Origin: Solirubrobacteraceae bacterium
GTDB lineage: Bacteria; Actinomycetota; Thermoleophilia; Solirubrobacterales; Solirubrobacteraceae
Direction of reading: 5' to 3'
DNA length: 31,516 nucleotides
Assembly (NCBI GenBank): GCA_030038955.1
Contig: JASHQV010000113.1
Span: 1-31,516 of the forward strand
Position 1 is the first letter of the stretch; each line of letters begins with the position of its first letter. Under the pieces are notes generated by a model, which saw nothing but the letters and a program-made list of their open reading frames with translations, did not search any database and had not been told where the DNA came from. Of the stretch, positions 8,110 through 15,270 are shown piece by piece. The position numbers and the translations under genes were made by a program.

Positions 8110-9000
8110 ATGGCGCTAGGCGGTTTCACCGGGGCGCTTGTCGGGATGCTCGCGACCCTGCCCTTGGTGTGGAAATGGGGACTCGGGCTGCGTCGAGTGA
8201 TAGTCGGATTGGTGCTGATTGCGGCCGCCGCCGGCATCGTTGCGCACGGCGTCGGATCGATCCTCGGCCTGCCGCAGCTGCTGCGGGTCATCGGCGGTGC
8301 GTTCCTGACAGTCGCGATCGCATCGGGCACCCTCGTGGTTCTGTTCTATCGCGATCCTGACCGCGTCCCGCCCGTCGGTGAGGACCTCGTGGTGAGCCCT
8401 GCCGACGGCGAGATCGTGTACGTCAAGCGCTCGCGACATGGTCGGCTTCCAGTCTCGACCAAGCATGGCAAGTCGGTCGCGCTCGAGGAGCTGACGAGGA
8501 CGCCGGTCCACGAGGGGGATTCGATCGTCGTCGGGATCGGCATGAGCTTGCTCGACGTCCACGTGAACCGGGCGCCGATTGCCGGCCGGGTGACGGTCCG
8601 CCGACACTTCCCCGGCCGGTTCGGCTCGCTCAGACGCCCAGAGATGGCATTCGAGAACGAGCGGGCGACGACGCTGATCGCAGGCCGCAAGTTCGAGGTG
8701 GCGGTCGTTCAGATCGCCTCGCGGCTGGTGCGCCAGATCGCGAGCTACATCGGCGAGGGCGACGAGGTCGGCGTCGGTCAGCGGATCGGTGCGATTCGCC
8801 TTGGCTCACAGGTGGATGTCGTACTTCCGTGCCGCTCGGACTTGCAGGTGCTGGTCCGTGAGCACGACCGCGTCGAGGCTGGCACCTCCGTGATCGCAAC
8901 GCTGACGCCGACCGAGCGCGAACCGGCCGGCTCTTGGTCTCGTAGGTCGCCCAGTGTCAAAGCTGGAGACGAAATGTGTGCACCTGTCAAGGGGGTGTAG
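8110..9000 (+). CDS. phosphatidylserine decarboxylase-like pyruvoyl enzyme with N-terminal membrane helices
   Basis: The 296-residue protein has two or three hydrophobic helices (about 1-80), then a domain with the landmarks of phosphatidylserine decarboxylases: FYRDPDR (79-85), VSPADG (95-100), DVHVNRAP (149-156), ENER (182-185) and the C-terminal LGS (231-233). In the family the proenzyme cuts itself before this Ser, which becomes the pyruvoyl cofactor; the surrounding RLGSQVDVVLP resembles the short-form enzymes. So it probably decarboxylates phosphatidylserine or another L-serine-like carboxylate at the membrane. No phosphatidylserine synthase gene is nearby; the neighbours are flavoenzymes and ligases, which makes a specialised substrate conceivable. 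ATG 8110 is chosen, with GAGAGG at 8096-8101 upstream; GTG 8107 is an alternative. Confidence 0.85.
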   Translation: MALGGFTGALVGMLATLPLVWKWGLGLRRVIVGLVLIAAAAGIVAHGVGSILGLPQLLRVIGGAFLTVAIASGTLVVLFYRDPDRVPPVGEDLVVSPADGEIVYVKRSRHGRLPVSTKHGKSVALEELTRTPVHEGDSIVVGIGMSLLDVHVNRAPIAGRVTVRRHFPGRFGSLRRPEMAFENERATTLIAGRKFEVAVVQIASRLVRQIASYIGEGDEVGVGQRIGAIRLGSQVDVVLPCRSDLQVLVREHDRVEAGTSVIATLTPTEREPAGSWSRRSPSVKAGDEMCAPVKGV

Positions 9001-9008
9001 CTGAAATG
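8989..9008 (+). promoter_or_regulatory. ribosome binding site for the second flavoenzyme
   Basis: AAGGGGG at 8989-8995 overlaps the end of the decarboxylase gene and lies ten bases before ATG 9006. It supports ATG 9006 over the further-upstream in-frame GTG at 8976 and suggests coupled translation. Confidence 0.5.
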
Positions 9009-10247
9009 AGCGTGACGGACGCAGTCAACCTGGCCACCGCGGAGCGAGCCTCAGGCCACGGCGAATCCTCCGAGACATGTGATGTCGCGGTCGTCGGGGC
9101 CGGGCCGTACGGGCTCGCTGCCGCAGCACGCCTGCGATCGCTGGGCGGTTTGTCGGTCTGCGTATTCGGAGAGCCGATGTCGTTCTGGATGGGCATGCCA
9201 CGAGGGATGCTGCTCCGCTCGAACTGGAAGGCCTGCTACATCGGCCTTCCGGCAGGGGAGCTGACGCTCGACGCATTCGAGGCCGCGTCCGGAGCCAAGT
9301 TCGACTCCCCGGTGCCGCTGGACACATTCATCGATTACGGGCTGTGGTTCCAGCGGACCGCTGTCCCAGTGGTCGACACGCGACGTGTCGCTCGCGTTGA
9401 GCAGGCACCGGGTGGCTTCCGGTTGCTGATCACAGACGGTGGGATCGTGAAGTCAAGCCGCGTGGTCGTGGCTGCTGGGATCGAAGCGTTTCCTGCGAGG
9501 CCGGAGATGTTCACCGGGTTCTCGCCGGAGCTGGTGACTCATTCCTCCGAGCACCGGGATCTGAGTGTGCTCGCGGGGGCTCGCGTCCTGGTGGTCGGAG
9601 GAGGGCAGAGCGCGCTGGAGTCGGCGGCGTTGCTGCACGAGGCGAGAGTGGACGTCGAGGTGGTCGCCAGGACCCACCAGATCACATGGCTGCACGGGGG
9701 CACGGTGCAGCGACGGCTTGGACGCTTCAAGCCGCTGCTGTACGCGCAGACGGATGTTGGGCCCGCCGGGCTCAGCCGCCTGGTTGCCGTCCCGGCTGTC
9801 TTTCGGCGGCTGCCACGCCCGCTGCAGGCGAAGCTTGCCTACCGCGCGATCAGGCCGGCGGGGGCGAAATGGCTCGTCGACCGGCTGGCGAACGTCCCGA
9901 TAAGCACGGGAAGGAGCGTCGTGCAAGCCGATGCGGCCAATGCCGGGGTGCGCGTCACCCTCGATGACGGTTCGCAGCGACAGGTCGACCACGTGATACT
10001 CGGAACGGGCTACCGCGTGGACATCGCCAGCTACGACTTCCTCGCGCCTCAGCTGATCGGCGAGATCCGTCGTGCGAACGGCTATCCCCTGCTCGGGCGA
10101 GGGCTCGAGTCGTCGGTGCGTGGCCTCCACTTCATCGGTGCGCCGGCGGCCTGGAGCTTCGGGCCGATCATGCGATTCGTGTCCGGGTCCTGGTATGCCT
10201 CAGAGCAACTTGCGAAGCACGTCGCAGAGACGGCGCCGGCGGCCTAG
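9006..10247 (+). CDS. FAD/NAD(P)-dependent monooxygenase-like protein, SidA/FMO superfamily (copy 2)
   Basis: The 413-residue protein repeats the architecture of the copy at 6849-8069: FAD motif GAGPYG (31-36), second Rossmann motif VVGGGQSA (196-203) and GTGYR (333-337). Both share the block DVGPAGLSR and the C-terminal pattern GLHFIG/GLHIVG followed by a GP(I/L)MR motif. It keeps the family-like FGEPMSFW segment but departs after MLLRS, where NWKACYIGLPAGE replaces the SPxxASxISDP pattern of copy 1, so the two copies probably bind different substrates. It starts five bases after the decarboxylase stop and its 3' end overlaps the next ligase gene, so the three appear to form one transcript. 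Reaction class is inferred from fold only. Confidence 0.85.
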   Translation: MSVTDAVNLATAERASGHGESSETCDVAVVGAGPYGLAAAARLRSLGGLSVCVFGEPMSFWMGMPRGMLLRSNWKACYIGLPAGELTLDAFEAASGAKFDSPVPLDTFIDYGLWFQRTAVPVVDTRRVARVEQAPGGFRLLITDGGIVKSSRVVVAAGIEAFPARPEMFTGFSPELVTHSSEHRDLSVLAGARVLVVGGGQSALESAALLHEARVDVEVVARTHQITWLHGGTVQRRLGRFKPLLYAQTDVGPAGLSRLVAVPAVFRRLPRPLQAKLAYRAIRPAGAKWLVDRLANVPISTGRSVVQADAANAGVRVTLDDGSQRQVDHVILGTGYRVDIASYDFLAPQLIGEIRRANGYPLLGRGLESSVRGLHFIGAPAAWSFGPIMRFVSGSWYASEQLAKHVAETAPAA

Positions 10248-11424
10248 CCCGGTCCGATCGGGTCGCCCGGGCGCGATCATCGTCGGCGGCGACTATCAGG
10301 GACTCGGCATCGTCAGGAGCCTCGGCGCCCGAGGCGTCCCAACGTGCGTGATCGACGACGAACGGTCGATCGCGCGCTTCTCACGTTACGCCTCGCATGC
10401 AGTCGTCTGCAAGGACCTCCGCGACGAGCGGCGGACGGTGGAGGCAGTTCTCGAAGCCGGATCACTTTTGGGGCTCGACGGCTGGGTGCTGTTTCCCACC
10501 CGCGATGAGACGGTCGCGGCCTTCGCGAGGTATCGGCGACAGCTCGCCGAGCGTTTCCGCGTTCCCACCCCGGGGTGGGAGATCATTCAACCTGCTTGGG
10601 ACAAGCGTGTGACCTATGCCCTGGCGGCGGAACTCGGCATCCCCGTGCCCAGGACTTGGTATCCAAGCGAGCGCGCCGCCTTGCGCGCGATCGATGGGCA
10701 CCCACCGTTTGCGATCAAGCCCGCGATCAAGGAGCACTTCGTGTATGCGACGAAGCGCAAGGCGTGGAGGGCCGAGACGACCGAGGAGCTAGCTGCGATG
10801 TTCGACAGTGCCGCGGCGATCGTCGAACCAGGCGAGATCATGATCCAGGAGCTGATTCCCGGAGACGGCCAGCAGCAGTTCGCCTATTGCGCCTTCTTCA
10901 AGGAACAGGAGCCGCTGGCCAAGATGGTGGTTCAGCGTCGCCGTCAACATCCGCAGGACTTCGGTCGTGCCAGCACGTTCGTGCAGACCGTTGATCTGCC
11001 GCACCTGGAGACCCTGTCGGAGCAATTCTTGCGTGCGATCGACTATTACGGTCTCGTAGAGCTCGAGTTCAAGCTTGACCCTCGAGACGGGCAGTACAAG
11101 CTGCTCGATGTCAACGCTAGGACATGGGGCTACCACACGATTGGCTCCGCGGCAGGTGTCGACTTCCCCTATCTCGTCTATGCCGATCAGCTCGGCCTAG
11201 GGGTAGAGCGATGCTGCGCCACCGCGGGGATCAGGTGGGTGCGGCTGGTGACGGATCTTTGTACGGCAGCCGTCGAGCTCGCGCACGGACGCCTTGGCTT
11301 GCGGGCCTACGCACGCTCCTTGGCGGGCTCCGATGTCGAGTCGGTGTTCAGTCGCCGCGACCCGCTTCCGTGGCTGATGGAGCTCCTGCTGATTCCCTAT
11401 CTCGCCGTGAAGCGCGGCTTCTGA
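10195..11424 (+). CDS. ATP-grasp carboxylate-amine ligase-like protein (copy 2)
   Basis: The 409-residue protein is a paralogue of the ligase at 5466-6731. Visible motifs are the N-terminal AIIVGGDYQGLG (27-38), the ATP-binding Lys in FAIKP (175), MIQELIP (216-222), ELEFK (289-293) and LLDVNARTW (303-311), which together make a complete ATP-grasp site. Both copies share DFGR/EFGR followed by a TVD(L/V)P block and the GIRWVRLVTD region. The start is uncertain: ATG 10195 would overlap the flavoenzyme gene by 53 bases; no better ATG or GTG is seen before the conserved region. The 3' end overlaps the convergent methyltransferase gene by 28 bases. It probably forms an amide or ester with a second acyl or amine substrate. 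Confidence 0.83.
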   Translation: MPQSNLRSTSQRRRRRPSPVRSGRPGAIIVGGDYQGLGIVRSLGARGVPTCVIDDERSIARFSRYASHAVVCKDLRDERRTVEAVLEAGSLLGLDGWVLFPTRDETVAAFARYRRQLAERFRVPTPGWEIIQPAWDKRVTYALAAELGIPVPRTWYPSERAALRAIDGHPPFAIKPAIKEHFVYATKRKAWRAETTEELAAMFDSAAAIVEPGEIMIQELIPGDGQQQFAYCAFFKEQEPLAKMVVQRRRQHPQDFGRASTFVQTVDLPHLETLSEQFLRAIDYYGLVELEFKLDPRDGQYKLLDVNARTWGYHTIGSAAGVDFPYLVYADQLGLGVERCCATAGIRWVRLVTDLCTAAVELAHGRLGLRAYARSLAGSDVESVFSRRDPLPWLMELLLIPYLAVKRGF

Positions 11425-12341
11425 CCGCAGTTGTCGAGCTTCAGCGCAATGCCGAACATGGCACTCGCATCGTCAGCCTCGACGACGAATGTCGCCTCCC
11501 CTGGGAGAGACGCCGCGAATCTCGCAAACCCGGGGCTTTGCTGCACGTCGTCGGCGACCGCAGCCCCGTTGTCGATCGTCGGCCAGGCCTCCCGCAGCTC
11601 GAACAGGATGTTGCGCTCGGTGTGACTGCTGTCGTGCACGAACAGCCCGATCGGACCGATGTCGGACAGGAGCTTCGGGAGTCTCCTTCTGCTCGTTCCA
11701 GTGATGTAGGTCCATCGTCTGGAGAGAGTCTGCGGTACGGCAACGCCGATCTCCTCGTGGAGCGTGGGATCCATCGCCGGGAGGTCGATGCTCCAGAGGT
11801 GGCCGGTGTCGGCGCGCTCGATCGCCTCGAGGATGATGCGCGAAGTGACGCCGCGAGCGACGCCCGTCTCGACCACCTTTGCCGGGCGAAGGTGACTCAT
11901 CAGGCACCATATCGCCCGCGCGAACCCCGGGTCGGCATCGTCCCATCCACCGTATGTGTTCCGCCCCAGCGAAAGGCCATGCAAGCGAACGTCCTCCACC
12001 ACCTCCAACCAGAGGCGCTCAAAGTCGGGGCTCGCCGTGCACGGCCAACCGAGTCCCAGCCGCTCGTGAAGTTGCCGATGCCAGTCTGCATCGGGCTCGT
12101 AGCGATGCACGGCAGGTGGCTTGCTTCGCAACATGCCTTGGACTCGAACCCTGACGCGGTCGAGACCGTCAGCTGGCTCGCGAAGCGTGAGGCGCATCGC
12201 TCCTGTTGCCCAACGCAGCCGCGGCGGCAGCCGGCTGATCGCACGGCTGATACGGTCCGGATCGGATCGGGTGCCTGGAGGATTGGCGGACAAGCGGCTG
12301 TGATTGTCGCCTGTTCTCCTAAGCGGTGCGTAATCGGTCAT
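11397..12341 (-). CDS. class I SAM-dependent methyltransferase
   Basis: The 314-residue protein contains a class I methyltransferase core in the C-terminal half: the SAM-binding strand-loop VVETGVARGVTS (156-167), an acidic residue after the next strand (WSIDLPA, 183-189) and a VHDSSHT motif (235-241) like that of Methyltransf_24 members, where the following acidic and His residues may bind metal. The first 100 residues are a basic, less conserved extension. It would methylate a small molecule or sugar, for instance an O-methyl decoration. It lies on the minus strand between the ligase gene, which it overlaps tail-to-tail, and the divergent membrane protein gene. No clear ribosome binding site precedes ATG 12341. 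The methyl acceptor is unknown. Confidence 0.8.
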   Translation of the reverse strand: MTDYAPLRRTGDNHSRLSANPPGTRSDPDRISRAISRLPPRLRWATGAMRLTLREPADGLDRVRVRVQGMLRSKPPAVHRYEPDADWHRQLHERLGLGWPCTASPDFERLWLEVVEDVRLHGLSLGRNTYGGWDDADPGFARAIWCLMSHLRPAKVVETGVARGVTSRIILEAIERADTGHLWSIDLPAMDPTLHEEIGVAVPQTLSRRWTYITGTSRRRLPKLLSDIGPIGLFVHDSSHTERNILFELREAWPTIDNGAAVADDVQQSPGFARFAASLPGEATFVVEADDASAMFGIALKLDNCGQKPRFTAR

Positions 12342-12409
12342 GGCTGGCAGTGCGTGAACTGGCCTTTTGACGGGTTCTCACCCAGCCGTAAGTGTGTCAT
12401 GTTGTGTCG

Positions 12410-13075
12410 ATGGCAGCCGATCTGACAGTCGAGCGTGCGTCGGGCACGCAACCGACGCAGCGATCGTTCAACCCGTGGACTTCGGATCGGGCGATCAGAA
12501 TCGGCCTCTCGGTCGCGCTCGCAGCAGTCCTCGGGCAGATCGTCACCCAGCTGATCGATTTCCAGGTGTATGGGCTGCGTATCGCGGTGCTGGACTCTGA
12601 CACCCACGCGAGCATCTTCGGGGTTGCCAGCCTTGTGGCTCAAGCCGCGGCAGCTGCGGCAGCCGCGGTGCGCGGCGTGCACGCTGTTCGCCGGGCGGGA
12701 TGGTTCCTGCTCGCGGCTATTCTCGCCTTGCTGCTCGTGGTTCGCGCCGTGCTACCGGACGACCCACCCTTGCTCGTGGTGCCGCTCGCCTTTGTGTGCG
12801 CGATGGTCTGGTCGTTGACGACGACGGATCCGGCGCGTACACGTCGCATCGTCCGAGCCGCGCTCGCGCTGCTGGCGTTCTCCTTCGTCGTCCACATCGT
12901 CGGCCTGAAGATCGTCGAGGCGCTCGGGTACGGATACCGGAGCTGGGCGTACGAGCTGAAGGGGCTGCTCAAGCACACGACCGAGCTGGCGGGGTGGATT
13001 CTGGTCGCGACCGGTCTGCTCGCCGGCGAACGCGACACCGCGTCGCTGCGTGCTCGCCGAAGGTGGCTACGGTGA
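12410..13075 (+). CDS. six-helix integral membrane protein of unknown function
   Basis: The 221-residue protein is strongly hydrophobic with about six predicted membrane helices: IRIGLSVALAAVLGQIV, an Ala-rich second segment, WFLLAAILALLLVV, LLVVPLAFVCAMVW, ALLAFSFVVHIVGL and a final LAGWILVATGLL. I do not recognise a family. The start may be ATG 12410 or one of the GTG codons at 12392 and 12404; no strong ribosome binding site is visible. A TTGACG at 12367-12372 could be a -35 element but no good -10 is paired with it. The stop overlaps the thioesterase start as GTGA, so the two are translated together and may act as a pair at the membrane. Confidence 0.7.
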   Translation: MAADLTVERASGTQPTQRSFNPWTSDRAIRIGLSVALAAVLGQIVTQLIDFQVYGLRIAVLDSDTHASIFGVASLVAQAAAAAAAAVRGVHAVRRAGWFLLAAILALLLVVRAVLPDDPPLLVVPLAFVCAMVWSLTTTDPARTRRIVRAALALLAFSFVVHIVGLKIVEALGYGYRSWAYELKGLLKHTTELAGWILVATGLLAGERDTASLRARRRWLR

Positions 13076-13941
13076 CGACCACGCTGCCGGCTGCGATCGT
13101 GACCGCCACGGACGCCGACGGGGCGGTGGTGGCGATTCGCCCCGGCGGGTCGAAGATGCCGATTTTCTGCGTGCACGCCGCGGCAGGACATCTGCGCCTG
13201 TTCCACAACCTGGCCCAGCACCTCGATCCTCGGTGGACCGTTTACGGGATCCGGGGGGTGCTGCGTGGCCGCGGGGGTCGCGTCCCTTATTCCTCCTTCG
13301 AGGAGATGGCGCGACGCTACGCCGACGAGCTCCGCGCCGTGGAACCGGACGGTCCGTACGTGATCGTCGGCGAGTGCAGCGGGGGCCAGCTCGCCTACGA
13401 GCTCGCACGGCAGCTCCGCGACAACAGCCAGGACGTTGCACTGCTGGTCCTGATCGACAGCTACGGCCCGGCCGGACCGCGTTTGCGCCGGTTCGTGCCG
13501 AGGTGGGCCTACCGGCAGGTGGATACCACTCGGATGCTCCTCTTTCATCTGCGGGCGGTGGCGCAGATCGGGGCCGGCAGCAGGGGCACGTATGTGTCGG
13601 CGCGGCTAAAGCGCGCCGTCGCTGCGATCGTTGCGAGCGGTGCGGCGCGGAGGGGACATGTGTCGGAGGAGCTGGTCAGGAAGCGCGGCTTCGAAGCGGC
13701 GTTGCGAACCTATCGTCCGTCGCCATACGACGGCCGGGTCGCGCTACTGCGCGGCTCCAGGCTGCCCTGGGGGGTGCGGCATGCCTCAGACCTCGGTTGG
13801 GGCGATTTCGCCGCCGATCTCGAGATCACCGAGGTGTCGTGCTACTTCGGCACGAGCCTGCTCGAGCCGGCGGTGCACCAAGTCGCCGATCACCTCGGCC
13901 GCGCGCTCGAGGCGCCGGCCCGCGAACGCACGGCTGGCTAG
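13072..13941 (+). CDS. stand-alone thioesterase-domain protein (alpha/beta hydrolase) with Cys nucleophile
   Basis: The 289-residue protein resembles the thioesterase domains found at the end of non-ribosomal peptide and polyketide synthases. The oxyanion segment IFCVHAAAGH (31-40) and the nucleophile elbow VIVGECSGGQLAYE (97-110) are clear; the residue at the usual Ser position is Cys102 (G-E-C-S-G-G). A catalytic Asp is likely in LIDSYGP (129) and a His in VHQVADHL (about 269). Cys versions of this elbow occur in some natural-product thioesterases and can favour acyl transfer over hydrolysis. GTG 13072 overlaps the upstream stop. No synthase or carrier protein is in the window, so its acyl donor must come from elsewhere. 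It may release or transfer the product of the neighbouring ligase/flavoenzyme run. Confidence 0.82.
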   Translation: MTTTLPAAIVTATDADGAVVAIRPGGSKMPIFCVHAAAGHLRLFHNLAQHLDPRWTVYGIRGVLRGRGGRVPYSSFEEMARRYADELRAVEPDGPYVIVGECSGGQLAYELARQLRDNSQDVALLVLIDSYGPAGPRLRRFVPRWAYRQVDTTRMLLFHLRAVAQIGAGSRGTYVSARLKRAVAAIVASGAARRGHVSEELVRKRGFEAALRTYRPSPYDGRVALLRGSRLPWGVRHASDLGWGDFAADLEITEVSCYFGTSLLEPAVHQVADHLGRALEAPARERTAG

Positions 13942-13974
13942 CCTGCCGCACCCCCAGTGGGGCGGCGATACGGT

Positions 13975-15270
13975 CTACGTAAGGCCAGGGCCCGTCGCCG
14001 TGGCGGCAGGACGTAGGTCTTGCCCGCCGGGCGGTCCCGGGTCCGATCCGGCGGTCGCTGCTCCAGGTCGAGCGAGTCGTGATCGGCTATCCGACGCGAT
14101 CCGCTGGTAAAGCGACTCCAGCCTCGCGCCCGCCAGGTCCCATGAGTACTCCTGCTCGGCGAGTGTGCGGCCCGCGGCGCCAAGTGTCTCGCGTAGCCGA
14201 GGGTCGTCAAACAGCTCGAGAACGCCGGCTGCGAACGAGTCCGGGTCGTCGGCGATCAGCAGATGAGTTCTGTGACGGACATCGATACCTTCACATCCAA
14301 GTGACGTCGACACCATTGCCTTGCCCATGGCAAGGCCCTCAGCGACCTTCAACCGCGTTCCGCCGCCGATAGTGATAGGAACTGCCGCTACAGCCGCACG
14401 CTGCAGATACGGACGGACGTCTGGAACTTCTCCTGTTGCCAGCACTCCGGGGCGCTGCAAGACATGGATGTCGCTCTGCTGTGCGCGGCCAACGATCGTG
14501 AGCTTCGCTTCAGGGCAGCGACTGAGCACCTTTGGCCAGATCTCGTCCACTAGATACTGTGCAGCGACGAGGTTCGGCCGGTAGTCAAGTGTTCCGTTGA
14601 ACACCAGCGTGTAGGGTTCAACTGCGTTGGTCGCCCGGGAGAAATACTCGAGATCGACTCCGTTCGGTACGACCTCCGTTGGCGTGCTTGGCGCGTAGGC
14701 CCTGACGATTGGCTCCTCTCGCGGGGAGGTCACGACGCAGCCGTCGACGCGGGTCCACTGGCTTTGCTCGAAGCGACGACACCGCTGATACTCGAGACGG
14801 TGGAAGAAGCGACGCGCCAGGGAGCGCTCTTCCTCGGATGTCCGCTTGAAGATCTCGTATTCGATGTTGTGTTCGTCGAGGACTACGTCAACCGCATCCG
14901 GGATCGTCAATCCAGACAGGACGCTCGCCTCGAGCTGAACCACATCGAACGATTGAGTCGCGCACAGCCTTTCCAACGCGCGCTGCAAGTCGGACGAGTA
15001 CGTCTCCCTGACGCAGAAGGGACGCCTGGATGCAAGCGATTGGAGCATCGCCACCTGTCTCGCCTTGCGTGTGGGCGGCTGACGCCACACCACTTCCACC
15101 GAGAGCTCTTCTCGAAACATGTCTACGCGCTGTTGCTCGGTCGGACGTGCGTAGCTGAGCAGCGTCACCTCATGGCGTTGGGCGAGCTGCCGAAGCAGTT
15201 GGTAGACGCGCATCGTGAAGCCTGAGCGTGGGGGAAAGGGAAACTGCGCTGAGACGACTAGGACCCTCAT
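13975..15270 (-). CDS. glycosyltransferase family 4 (GT-B fold)
   Basis: The 431-residue protein is a GT-B glycosyltransferase: N-terminal RVLVVSAQFPFPPRSG, the HNIEYE segment (134-139) typical of the PEP-CTERM/XrtA-associated GT4 group, VPNGVD (201-206) and the donor-binding C-terminal block GGGTRLKVAEGLAMGKAMVST (beginning at 302), with Glu residues at the expected sites. It would add one sugar from a nucleotide donor to the lipid-linked repeat unit on the cytoplasmic face. The last 30 residues are a low-complexity Gly/Pro/Ala tail. Its ATG overlaps the stop of the upstream GT2 gene as ATGA, so the two are one operon. It ends 34 bases from the thioesterase stop (convergent). Confidence 0.9.
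   Translation of the reverse strand: MRVLVVSAQFPFPPRSGFTMRVYQLLRQLAQRHEVTLLSYARPTEQQRVDMFREELSVEVVWRQPPTRKARQVAMLQSLASRRPFCVRETYSSDLQRALERLCATQSFDVVQLEASVLSGLTIPDAVDVVLDEHNIEYEIFKRTSEEERSLARRFFHRLEYQRCRRFEQSQWTRVDGCVVTSPREEPIVRAYAPSTPTEVVPNGVDLEYFSRATNAVEPYTLVFNGTLDYRPNLVAAQYLVDEIWPKVLSRCPEAKLTIVGRAQQSDIHVLQRPGVLATGEVPDVRPYLQRAAVAAVPITIGGGTRLKVAEGLAMGKAMVSTSLGCEGIDVRHRTHLLIADDPDSFAAGVLELFDDPRLRETLGAAGRTLAEQEYSWDLAGARLESLYQRIASDSRSRLARPGAATAGSDPGPPGGQDLRPAATATGPGLT

Noticed and set aside
11124..12425. 433-residue plus-strand frame
   Set aside because: It overlaps the ligase on the same strand in another frame and is antisense to the methyltransferase, which has clear SAM-binding motifs.
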